Shown: one piece after another, positions 1 through 6,154 of the stretch
How the letters are laid out: each line of letters starts with the position of its first letter
Numbering within the stretch: the stretch's first letter is position 1
Source of the DNA: Candidatus Zixiibacteriota bacterium
GTDB taxonomy: Bacteria > Zixibacteria > MSB-5A5 > SM1-73
NCBI GenBank assembly: GCA_029933635.1
Contig: JAOZNS010000021.1
Span: 1 to 10,856 of the forward strand
Length of the DNA stretch: 10,856 nucleotides
Reading direction: 5' to 3'
The notes under the pieces: model-generated
What the model saw: only the letters and a program-made list of their open reading frames with translations
Databases searched by the model: none
Told to the model about the DNA's origin: nothing
Position numbers and translations under genes: made by a program

Positions 1-68
1 AAACCATGCCACCAGGCAGGTGCCAGTCTGATTTGATGAAAGAGATATTTACCTCTCCTCCTTAAAGT

Positions 69-95
69 CCTCCTCTCCACAAAGTGGAGAGGGGG
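69..95. repeat. Palindromic intergenic hairpin
   Basis: CCTCTCCAC (72-80) and GTGGAGAGG (84-92) form a perfect 9-bp stem with an AAA loop. The stem extends to 69-95 with one T-G wobble pair. No T-run follows on either strand, so it does not look like a rho-independent terminator. It resembles the short dispersed palindromes (REP-like) that fill intergenic DNA in many candidate-phylum genomes; whether it is repeated elsewhere in this genome cannot be seen here. Confidence 0.6.
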
Positions 96-106
96 AAACA
101 GGTCAC

Positions 107-943
107 TTGACTCAAATGAGGGGTGAGGTCAAAACAGGGACAAGTCATGAATTGCCCCTCGTTCACCCAGAGATAAAATTGGCAAAAAATAAAATGGGGA
201 TGGATATGAGAAAAGCCGAGGTGGAAACATTATTGAAAAGTTTTGTCAACAAGATGAAGAAAACTTATGGGAAAAATCTGATTTTTATCATCCATCACGG
301 AAGCTGGGCCACAGGCGAAGCAAATCCAGAAAGCGATATCGATACTCTGGTCATGCTGGAGAAGATAACCAAAAGGGAGCTGGATAAGTTGAGAGGTGTA
401 TTGAGTCAAGATAGGTTTAAAAGGATGAACGTGCTTTTGTTCTCCCGACTGGATATGAATAATTTCGTCCCCTACAAACGCCATCAGTTTCACTATGGAG
501 CAAAACCACTTTTTGGGAAATGCCCCCTGCCTGAACCAACTAAGGAGGAGATGATCCTGGAGATGGGAGTCATTGCTGACAAAGTAGGCTATTGGAGCAA
601 ATTCCTATACACCCATCTCCATCTGGCTGAGAACGTGGCTCGAAAAATGTATTGGAGATTCAGAGAGGCAACAGTTGCCCTGAAAGTATATGTTCAATGG
701 AAAACCGGTGAATTTCCCACAACCAGAAGAAGGCTAAAAAAGCTGTTGGATGATCCTGAAGATAAACAGATCGTTGAAATAGTCGAGCAATGGGAAAAAA
801 ACAAAGAAAAATATGAAAAAAACCCGGATCCCCTTCTAATAAAGGGATTGAATTTTTCACAAAGAATTTTAAAAAAAATCGAGCCAGCCTTGAGGAATAA
901 AAGGAAAGAGGGATCATCTAAGCTCAGAAACCCTCTCACTTAA
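107..943 (+). CDS. Nucleotidyltransferase-fold domain protein
   Basis: The protein (up to 278 aa) carries the core signature of the DNA polymerase beta-like minimal nucleotidyltransferase fold. A hydrophobic strand leads into G65-S66, and ten residues later comes the metal-binding pair S-D77-I-D79, followed by a TLVML strand. Families with this fold transfer a nucleotide to a protein, RNA or antibiotic; the substrate here is unknown. The last ~130 residues are alpha-helical, aromatic-rich and then lysine-rich, and could be a substrate-binding helical domain, as in kanamycin-nucleotidyltransferase-like proteins. The strand expected to carry the third acidic residue reads RMNVLLFS (residues 106-113) and has Asn where Asp is common. 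The start is uncertain: TTG 107 gives the longest frame, ATG 116 is possible, and ATG 194, 200 or 206 would begin just before the first conserved helix. None has a clear SD. The product is probably cytoplasmic. The gene stands alone between palindromic spacers. Confidence 0.75.
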   Translation: MTQMRGEVKTGTSHELPLVHPEIKLAKNKMGMDMRKAEVETLLKSFVNKMKKTYGKNLIFIIHHGSWATGEANPESDIDTLVMLEKITKRELDKLRGVLSQDRFKRMNVLLFSRLDMNNFVPYKRHQFHYGAKPLFGKCPLPEPTKEEMILEMGVIADKVGYWSKFLYTHLHLAENVARKMYWRFREATVALKVYVQWKTGEFPTTRRRLKKLLDDPEDKQIVEIVEQWEKNKEKYEKNPDPLLIKGLNFSQRILKKIEPALRNKRKEGSSKLRNPLT

Positions 944-1113
944 AAAATGGCTTTCTCCATTTCAATTGCTGAACGTCTTGATAAGAGGCAGTCTCTTAAA
1001 GACTTAATTTGGTTGGCATCTTGAGAACCTCACCCTCTATAGGGAGGGCTTCCAGCCCTGTCCCGTGGATTTTGCGAACAAAAGGAGTTTTTTAAAGATA
1101 TCCCAAAAACTGC
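944..1113. other. Non-coding spacer with small hairpins
   Basis: No credible gene is seen between the nucleotidyltransferase and the lipoprotein promoter. A compact hairpin lies at 1041-1064: GGGCT (1046-1050), loop TCC, AGCCC (1054-1058), with outer GGG/CCC pairing across a GT bulge. A weaker one pairs TAAGAG (982-987) with CTCTTA (993-998). Neither is followed by a T-run, so the terminator of the upstream gene is not evident. Confidence 0.5.
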
Positions 1114-1141
1114 TTGACAAAATAATCCAACCTCATATATT
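1114..1141 (+). promoter_or_regulatory. Sigma70-like promoter of the lipoprotein gene
   Basis: A consensus -35 box TTGACA (1114-1119) is followed after 16 bases by TATATT (1136-1141), which matches the -10 consensus at five of six positions. A start point near 1148 would give a leader of about 100 bases before the ATG at 1247. This is the clearest promoter in the window. Confidence 0.65.
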
Positions 1142-1246
1142 AATGCAAATTCTAAAGAGAAAAAATCTTGGTTAAGTGGTTATTAATAAATGAGGAAGTC
1201 TCGAACTTGAAGTTATATAATTAAAGAGAAAGGAGGTTGTGCGTAA

Positions 1247-1819
1247 ATGAGAAGGAGGATTTGGATTATTGCACTTCTGGTTCTGCCGAGTTTGTTTCTC
1301 TTTTTGGGATGCGGTGGAGAGCCGACCAAAGAGCTGGCAGCTGCTAAGGATGCTTTGGAAAAAGCCAAAGCGGCTGAGGCGGATAAATATGCTTCAGATC
1401 TTTTCACCCAGGCTGAAAATTCCATCACCGAGGCTGAGAATTTGATTGCTCAGAAAAAATATGGAGAGGCAAAGAAGCTTTTGTTGGATGCCAAGGCAGT
1501 GGCTGAGTCGGCGGCATCTCAGGCGAAGGTGAACAAAGAAAACACGAAAACAGAGGTGGAGGATTTCTTCGTTGCAATCGACAAGGCGATGAAGCAACTT
1601 AAAGAAACCCAGGATCTGGCAAAGCAGTGGAAAATTCCCAAAAGCAAAAGAGAGCTCTCTGCGGAATGGTCCAAGTGGAATGAGAATCTCGAAAAAGCAC
1701 GTAAAGAGTATGACAGCGGAAATTACAACAGCGCTAAAAAATTAGCCTCAGGAATTCATCAGGAGATAACCCAAAAGGATAACGAGCTCAGAGAGATGAT
1801 AATGGCCAAACAAAAGTAG
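1247..1819 (+). CDS. Small helical lipoprotein, DUF4398-like
   Basis: The 190-aa product starts with a basic n-region (MRRR), a hydrophobic segment (residues 5-20) and a lipobox-like FLGC ending at Cys22, so it should be lipidated and exported. Gly follows the Cys, which in proteobacteria would allow sorting to the outer membrane. The mature part is almost wholly helical. Alanine- and glutamate-rich heptad-like segments (LAAAKDALEKAKAAEADKYA, then a second unit around residues 50-85) resemble DUF4398/TPR-like envelope proteins with paired helices, where A and L recur where helices pack. Residues 100-190 form a second helical part. The start is firm: AGGAGG at 1231-1236 lies 10 bases before the ATG. 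A promoter lies at 1114-1141 and a hairpin terminator at 1923-1955, so the gene is monocistronic. The role is unknown; envelope spacing or cell-wall interaction is a guess. Confidence 0.8.
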   Translation: MRRRIWIIALLVLPSLFLFLGCGGEPTKELAAAKDALEKAKAAEADKYASDLFTQAENSITEAENLIAQKKYGEAKKLLLDAKAVAESAASQAKVNKENTKTEVEDFFVAIDKAMKQLKETQDLAKQWKIPKSKRELSAEWSKWNENLEKARKEYDSGNYNSAKKLASGIHQEITQKDNELREMIMAKQK

Positions 1820-1922
1820 CCGGGTGGCCCTCGCTTTCGCTTTAGTTAAACCAGAAGCAACCGCCATAGTAAGAGGTTGTCAGGTTCTAATTAGACTTAG
1901 CTTTAGTTTTAAACTTTATGAG

Positions 1923-1955
1923 AAGGGATCAGAATCTTTCTGATCCTTTTGTTTT
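1923..1955 (+). terminator. Rho-independent terminator of the lipoprotein gene
   Basis: GGATCAGAA (1926-1934) pairs perfectly with TTCTGATCC (1938-1946) across the 3-base loop TCT. The stem extends outward through A-T pairs, and TTTTGTTTT follows (1947-1955). It sits about 100 bases after the stop codon at 1819. Confidence 0.8.
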
Positions 1956-2009
1956 GTCATGGGAAGAAGTTTTTCCCCTCTTCGGAGGATGGGGTGAATT
2001 TTTGAAGAA

Positions 2010-2093
2010 AAAAAGCAAAGGAGGTGGTCAGCTCCCGTCCCCTTAAAGCTGACCAGATCCCCCAAAGGGGGAATTTCCCTCTCTTTGCTTTTT
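2010..2093. repeat. Three-way-junction palindromic element
   Basis: An outer perfect 11-bp stem joins AAAAAGCAAAG (2010-2020) to CTTTGCTTTTT (2083-2093). It is extended by GAGG (2021-2024) with CCTC (2078-2081) across a one-base bulge. Two hairpins sit inside: TGGTCAGCT (2025-2033) with AGCTGACCA (2047-2055), and TCCCCC (2058-2063) with GGGGGA (2067-2072) on an AAA loop. As single-stranded DNA or RNA it would fold as a cloverleaf-like three-way junction. The right arm ends in a T-run and could also terminate plus-strand transcription. It is not associated with a gene. Confidence 0.6.
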
Positions 2094-2404
2094 GTCGCCT
2101 TGAAAGCCTCTGTTCGTCAGCTTACCTAAACTGCAATCCCCATAACTTTGCCTAAATCTTGTTTGAAAAATAATTGCTTTATACTATCGTCAGGCCTTGT
2201 GTCAAAACCTGTCATTAAATTTTTAGTTTTTTGAATATAAAATAATTTTGATCTTTTCTGTGCTGATTTGGATGTAAAGAAAAGATTTTCCCTTAGACAT
2301 CCAGAAGGACACTCCTCCTGGGAAGAGGAACACCGGTGGAAAAAGGTTCATGCAAATATTAGAAGGAGGGGAAAAACAAATTTTTTTCGAGTTTGAATGC
2401 CAGC
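2094..2404. other. AT-rich spacer, no gene seen
   Basis: This spacer separates the palindromic element from the 3' end of the WYL regulator. An imperfect hairpin (CCAG 2301-2304 with CTGG 2318-2321, inner AGG/CCT) is the only structure. TATACT at 2180-2185 resembles a -10 box, but there is no matching -35 box and no gene behind it. No terminator for the minus-strand regulator is evident. Confidence 0.4.
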
Positions 2405-3349
2405 TTACCCATAAAATCGGCTCATCTTTTCTATGCTCGATTTAATCTTTTGTTTCAGCTCTTTGGGTGCCAGCACCTTTGCATCCTCGCCAAATCCCAT
2501 AACCCACCGATATATCTCATCTATTCCAGCAACCTTTATCTCATAGATTAATGACCCATCTTTCAGTTTGGTCATCTTCTCGGAAGAATGATGTTGCCCG
2601 GATTCAATCACCTTCGCACCAATACCCCTGAATTTGATCTTTACTCGCACTGGTTCTCCCTGATAAAGATCCCAGCTATCCTTGAAGAAATCCGATAACG
2701 AGAAGTCTTTCTTTCTTTGAAAACTTGAATCAACAAAGGTGATTTTTTTTATGCGGTTGAGTCGGAAGAGCCTGATCTTCTTTCGTGAATGACAGAATCC
2801 AATCAGATACCAGCTATGATGCCGAAAGATCAAACTATAGGGATCCACCTGGCGCAAGCTTTCCCCGGATTGAAGGGACTCATATGTGATCTTGATGCTC
2901 TTTTGACTTAAGATTGACTGCTCAATTAGCTTAAACAAAAGGCTCAACTTGGAAGAACCGGATGTGGATTTGATGTTCACCGAGGTGATATCCTTAAGCT
3001 TGTCCAGATCCTTTCTTACCGATGCACTTAAATTGGCCTCTATTTTTGCCAGCACACTTTTTGCCTGTTTTCGTAGAAAGCTTTGGTTTGCAAAGACCGA
3101 GGAGGAAAGAGCAGTTTTTAAAATCAAGTACTCGTCCAAGGTCAGATTCAGAGGGGGGAGGTAGGCGTCTGAAAGAAGTCGATAGCCTTTATCAAAGTAT
3201 ATGGGAATTTTAGCCGATGAGAGGGCAGTTATATAGCGATAAATGGTTCTCTCTGAGACCTCGCATTCCCGGGCTAATTGGCTGGCCGACATCCCCGGTC
3301 TTCCCCTTAACAGATTCAAAACATGCAACAATCGGTCATACTTAGACAT
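2405..3349 (-). CDS. HTH-WYL domain transcriptional regulator (YafY/DeoR-like)
   Basis: The 314-aa protein has the full layout of WYL regulators. An N-terminal winged HTH spans residues 3-60 (SASQLARECEVSERTIYRYI, recognition helix near 33-42, wing at YFDKGYRL). A helical linker follows at about 70-145. The WYL domain covers about 146-210, with the family motif W180-Y181-L182 and the basic strand IRLFRLNRI at 192-200. A C-terminal WCX extension (about 232-312) contains RWVMGFGEDAKVLAPKEL. Known family members sense nucleic acid or nucleotide ligands through the WYL pocket and regulate DNA-damage, phage-defence or metabolic genes. Here the pocket residues look intact. AAAGGA lies 8 bases before the ATG. 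No defence gene is adjacent, so the target is unknown; autoregulation or control of the downstream plus-strand gene is only a guess. Confidence 0.88.
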   Translation of the reverse strand: MSKYDRLLHVLNLLRGRPGMSASQLARECEVSERTIYRYITALSSAKIPIYFDKGYRLLSDAYLPPLNLTLDEYLILKTALSSSVFANQSFLRKQAKSVLAKIEANLSASVRKDLDKLKDITSVNIKSTSGSSKLSLLFKLIEQSILSQKSIKITYESLQSGESLRQVDPYSLIFRHHSWYLIGFCHSRKKIRLFRLNRIKKITFVDSSFQRKKDFSLSDFFKDSWDLYQGEPVRVKIKFRGIGAKVIESGQHHSSEKMTKLKDGSLIYEIKVAGIDEIYRWVMGFGEDAKVLAPKELKQKIKSSIEKMSRFYG

Positions 3350-3886
3350 CCTGAATTCCTTTCATTTTGAACATAAAATTTTCCAGAAAGAATATCCAAA
3401 TTGCCTAATTATTTGATGGTCGAATCTATGTTCTTGGGGACGGTTTGAAGAGACTAAAATTGAAGCAATGGTACGCAGTTACTCTAACTCTAAAACAAAA
3501 ACCTCCCATTCCAGCTAAAAAAATCACTTCCATGTGATCGGGTGATATCAGAACTCTAAAAGCATCTCTTCGGTGGTTGAATTACTTATTTGGATCTGTT
3601 ATCACTTAAACATCTTTAATATACAAAATATCTGCAAACAGGCAAGAAAATTTTTAAAAGATTTGTAATGGACGAGGTGAACATCTGTATGTAAAATTGA
3701 TTTGTCTTGGAAAGACAAAAGGTGTATCTTTTCCAGCAAAATTCCAAATTTTTTCTTGATAGAAAACTTTTTAGATTTATTTTCTTAATTAGAAAAATAT
3801 GAAATTTTCTGTTGCTAACAATAGTATAAGGTTTCACAGCTCAAGCAGATATAAGGGCTGCTTAACAAAAAAGCTACTAAACAAAT
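3350..3886. other. Long AT-rich spacer with one tight hairpin
   Basis: This divergent spacer between the WYL regulator and the thioredoxin-like gene has no credible coding sequence. TTTGTCTT (3701-3708) and AAGACAAA (3712-3719) form an 8-bp stem with a 3-base loop, without a T-run. TATAAG at 3825-3830 could be a -10 box for the gene to the right, but no good -35 box precedes it. A short TTGGGGACGG string at 3434-3443 resembles debris seen near REP-associated transposases, too short to call. Confidence 0.4.
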
Positions 3887-4483
3887 ATGGAAAACAATAA
3901 TGATGAAAATAAAACCCATTCCACTTTTTGGGGTTGTGGTCTTCCTATCATTGGTAATTTTCAACCTGCTCTTATTGCAAAAAATCAGACATTCCGAAAA
4001 GCACTTAACCAACTTTCAGCAATGACAAACTTCTCCTCTTCATTTTCTCCTTTGCTCATTGTAGGAGATAAGCCTTTCTGTTTCACCTTCTTGAATCCTG
4101 AAACAAAGGAGCCCTATCACCCTAAATTGGTCTTGCTGATATTCTTCTCCACAAATGATTGTGTAACCTGTCTTCAGGAAGCTTCTTTGTGGGAGGATCT
4201 GCAAAAAGAGTTTTATCCCAAAGGGCTGAAGGTGTTAGGAATGGTTCATTCCAATGACTTCTTGCAGATGGATGCATTTGCAAAAGCGGAAAGTTTGAGT
4301 TTCCCAATCATATATGTGGATAGCATTTATATAAAACAGCACATTGGAATACCCAGCACTCCATTCAAGGTTCTCCTGGATAGCACCCTGATCGTGGTTT
4401 ATCTTAATGGACCGAATAGCGAATTAGAGGGTCAACTCAGGTTCAAAGCTGTGATAGAAAAGTGGTGCGAGCTTTCGCTTTAA
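3887..4483 (+). CDS. Thioredoxin-like (TlpA/redoxin) protein, apparently frameshifted at N-terminus
   Basis: The frame gives 198 aa. From about residue 57 it is a TlpA/AhpC-type thioredoxin fold: an entry segment LLIVGDKPFCFTF, a beta strand LVLLIFF, the active-site motif C92-V-T-C95 at the start of a helix, a strand GLKVLGMVHS, and the cis-proline loop at STP (residues 157-159). Such proteins reduce or exchange disulfides, usually outside the cytoplasmic membrane. In this frame the first 30 residues are polar (MENNNDENKTH) and offer no signal. Another frame starting at ATG 3900/3903 encodes a textbook membrane anchor (residues 8-26 of that frame) and would join this frame cleanly at residue 32 if the A-run at 3979-3984 had one more A. 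The true gene therefore probably starts at 3900 or 3903, with a weak GGAA about 8 bases upstream, and carries a one-base deletion from mutation or assembly error. Confidence 0.7.
   Translation: MENNNDENKTHSTFWGCGLPIIGNFQPALIAKNQTFRKALNQLSAMTNFSSSFSPLLIVGDKPFCFTFLNPETKEPYHPKLVLLIFFSTNDCVTCLQEASLWEDLQKEFYPKGLKVLGMVHSNDFLQMDAFAKAESLSFPIIYVDSIYIKQHIGIPSTPFKVLLDSTLIVVYLNGPNSELEGQLRFKAVIEKWCELSL
3900..4025 (+). other. Overlapping frame encoding the probable membrane anchor of the thioredoxin-like protein
   Basis: ATG ATG at 3900/3903 opens a 41-codon frame ending at TGA 4023-4025. It starts with MMKIKPIPLFG and continues as an uninterrupted hydrophobic stretch to about residue 26. This is the signal-anchor pattern expected for a periplasm-facing TlpA-like protein. 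It overlaps the first part of the 3887 frame in another phase. After residue 27 the composition no longer looks informative, whereas the 3887 frame (KNQTFRKALNQLSA) does, which places the phase change at or near the six-A run 3979-3984. Confidence 0.55.
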
Positions 4484-4587
4484 ATCTTAGCGATATCGGC
4501 ATGGCCTTAGCTCACGCCGCTGAATCTTCCTTCACCACCGGTATAACGAAGGATCAGGTTCCCAACTATCCATCTAAAACTCCCTTT

Positions 4588-5838
4588 TCATTCATATCGC
4601 AGGGAAACTATGGGATCCAGCCTGGCTGCACGATAGGCGGGATATATTCCGAAGATCAGTCCCACCGAGACGGAGAAGGAAAATCCCAAGACCAGCCAGA
4701 ACAGCGAAACTCCAGCAGGCAGGGGCGAAACTGCGGCTACAATTTTACCTAAGAGCAGACCAATTACAATTCCCAAGATTCCACCGCTTCCGCTCAGGGT
4801 CATCGCCTCGATAAGAAATTGCCACAAGATGTCTTTCTTTCTTGCTCCGATTGCTTTACGAATGCCTATCTCTCTTGTCCTTTCGGTTACTGAGACCAAC
4901 ATTATATTCATCACCCCCACCCCCCCGACCAGAAGCCCGATGGACGAGATAATCACCATCACCATGTAGATTGCCTTGGTGATATTCCGATACATATCCA
5001 TCAAGTCGTCCTGTGTGGCGATGGCAAAATCGTTGGGCTTATCCGCTGAAAGTCCCCGTCTGAGTCGCATCACCTGGGTGATCTCGTCGATAGCCTGTTC
5101 CATAAGCTCCGGGCTTTTGGGCTTAGCCACCAAGAGAAGTTCCTTTTCCTCCGGATATAGCTTCTTGAAAGTATCGTATGGCAGGAGGACAAAATTGTTC
5201 TGACTCTCTCCTAAGATTGAGGGTCTTTTTTCCATGATTCCGATGACGATAAATCTCTTAGGAGCGAAGTTTCGCCCACCAATTTTGATCTGTTTGCCAA
5301 TTGGGTCCAGATTGGGGAAAAGTGCCTCAGCCACGTCCTGTCCCAAAACTGCCACCATGGCCCGATAATTCACATCGCTTTTGGTGAAAAACCTTCCTTC
5401 CTCGACATAGTTGTTATTAACCACCTCATACTCTGGAAGAACCCCGATTAACTCAAATTGGCTGACTTTATTGTCTTTATATTTTACCGTCTTGGGTCCG
5501 GGACCCCAGTTTTGTGGCGAAACTGCTTCAACTGAGGGACAAAGCTCTGCCACCGCCATGGCATCCTCAAAGGTTATGGGCTTGCGTTTTCTTTCCTCCT
5601 CGGAGCGCCGCCCCAGCTGAATTCCGATCTTATACTTGGTGACATAGATAACGTTGGAGCCCAACGATTCAATCTGCCGAGCCATGCTTCTGTTAAGCCC
5701 GGTTATTATGGAGACCATGGCGATGACCGTGGTGACTCCAATCAAAACTCCCAAAACGGTCAAAAAGGCTCGCAATTTATGAGTCTTGATCGCTGCCATA
5801 GCCATCAAAAGGCTTTCTTTTATTTCGAAGATGTTCAT
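4588..5838 (-). CDS. MacB-type ABC transporter permease
   Basis: The 416-aa protein has the MacB/FtsX permease layout. An N-terminal transmembrane helix (about 24-48) follows the motif HKLRAFLTVLGVLIG. A large extracytoplasmic MacB_PCD domain spans about 49-285. The FtsX domain has three helices (about 288-312, 350-371, 379-400) and the conserved cytoplasmic loop SVTERTREIGIRKAIGARKK (316-335), which couples to the ATPase. It ends with the family-typical ARLDPIVSLRYE. Proteins of this type do not drive transport through the membrane in the classical way. They use ATP binding to move periplasmic partners, exporting peptides, lipids or drugs with a HlyD adaptor. It is a diverged paralogue of the permease at 8371-9588, and the ATPase at 9655 probably serves both. 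No clear SD precedes the ATG. GC content is high (35 of 60 bases in 4681-4740), like the other permease and unlike the genes between them. Confidence 0.93.
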   Translation of the reverse strand: MNIFEIKESLLMAMAAIKTHKLRAFLTVLGVLIGVTTVIAMVSIITGLNRSMARQIESLGSNVIYVTKYKIGIQLGRRSEEERKRKPITFEDAMAVAELCPSVEAVSPQNWGPGPKTVKYKDNKVSQFELIGVLPEYEVVNNNYVEEGRFFTKSDVNYRAMVAVLGQDVAEALFPNLDPIGKQIKIGGRNFAPKRFIVIGIMEKRPSILGESQNNFVLLPYDTFKKLYPEEKELLLVAKPKSPELMEQAIDEITQVMRLRRGLSADKPNDFAIATQDDLMDMYRNITKAIYMVMVIISSIGLLVGGVGVMNIMLVSVTERTREIGIRKAIGARKKDILWQFLIEAMTLSGSGGILGIVIGLLLGKIVAAVSPLPAGVSLFWLVLGFSFSVSVGLIFGIYPAYRAARLDPIVSLRYE

Positions 5839-5912
5839 GGTCTTTTAAAGTTAAGAAAGAGACTTCCTCAAACCACTCTTGTTGGGACTGGGTTTGAAAT
5901 CCGCCTCCTTTC

Positions 5913-5937
5913 CGGACAGGGGTACAACCTCTGTCCG
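5913..5937. repeat. Palindromic hairpin upstream of permease
   Basis: Positions 5913-5923 pair with 5927-5937 as an 11-bp stem (CGGACAG matched with CTGTCCG, one G-T wobble inside) on a 3-base ACA loop. It lies in the 316-base gene-free stretch 5839-6154. No T-run follows on either strand. It is probably a dispersed intergenic palindrome, though it also lies in the leader of the minus-strand permease. Confidence 0.6.
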
Positions 5938-5982
5938 AGTATGGATGAAAGTTTTTGTCCCATCTCATAATCCCCTTATATC

Positions 5983-5999
5983 CCCCTTTAATAAAGGGG
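5983..5999. repeat. Short G/C-armed palindrome with flanking direct repeat
   Basis: CCCCTTT (5983-5989) and AAAGGGG (5993-5999) form a perfect 7-bp stem with loop AAT. A 9-base direct repeat ATAATCCCC flanks it at 5967-5975 and 6022-6030. Similar CCCCCTTT...AAAGGGG palindromes occur as dispersed repeats in many uncultured bacteria. It belongs to the cluster of repeats filling the gap between the second permease and the decayed gene. Confidence 0.5.
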
Positions 6000-6044
6000 A
6001 ACTTAAGGTGGATTTCATAATATAATCCCCCAAGCCGCCGTTTC

Positions 6045-6127
6045 GCCTAACGTTCTGCGGATAAAAGAAGTTGCCCAAGGCAATTTGGGGAAATCTTTGA
6101 TTTCCCTTTTATCCGCTGTTATCGGAA
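6045..6127. repeat. Three-way-junction palindrome with attC-like ends
   Basis: A perfect 11-bp outer stem joins GCGGATAAAAG (6057-6067) to CTTTTATCCGC (6106-6116). Inside are two hairpins: TTGCC/GGCAA (6071-6075, 6079-6083, loop CAA) and GGAAATC/GATTTCC (6089-6095, 6099-6105, loop TTT). Outside the stem, CCTAAC (6046-6051) pairs imperfectly with GTTATCGG (6118-6125). On the minus strand the far end reads GTTAGGC, an exact match to the integron core GTTRRRY; the opposite end (CGATAAC) is a poor match to RYYYAAC. The layout parallels the element at 2010-2093. It lies just beyond the 3' end of the decayed minus-strand gene. No integrase is present; a dispersed repeat or MITE-like element is at least as likely as an attC site. 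Confidence 0.55.
6118..6127. repeat. Left copy of 10-base inverted repeat
   Basis: GTTATCGGAA here is the exact reverse complement of TTCCGATAAC at 8287-8296. The two copies bracket the decayed gene, gdhA and its promoter. Confidence 0.5.
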
Positions 6128-6154
6128 GTTGTGCTTTGTTAATCAAGTTTAGAT

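Noticed and set aside
2350..2448. Possible 31-codon plus-strand peptide starting MQILEGGEKQ
   Set aside because: There is no convincing SD and it runs into the 3' end of the WYL gene on the opposite strand; most likely chance.
2405..3349. WYL regulator as a marker of a defence island
   Set aside because: WYL proteins often accompany defence genes, but no nuclease, methyltransferase, CRISPR or toxin gene is nearby in this window.
3431..3446. TTCTTGGGGACGG string as a transposon remnant
   Set aside because: It is a single short match to a motif often seen near REP-type transposases, with no second end or hairpin; too little to call.
3616..3837. 73-codon minus-strand frame in the AT-rich spacer
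   Set aside because: It is Phe/Ile/Lys/Asn-rich, as expected from random AT-rich DNA, with no SD and no domain.
3979..3984. Programmed ribosomal or transcriptional slippage in the thioredoxin-like gene
   Set aside because: Six A's is short for transcriptional slippage, and the codon phase (CAA AAA ATC) does not give a standard -1 heptamer; mutation or assembly error is simpler.
4462..4752. Plus-strand open frame between the thioredoxin-like gene and the permease
   Set aside because: It overlaps the 3' ends of both flanking genes, antisense to the permease, and has no SD and no recognisable domain; the right half mirrors permease codons.
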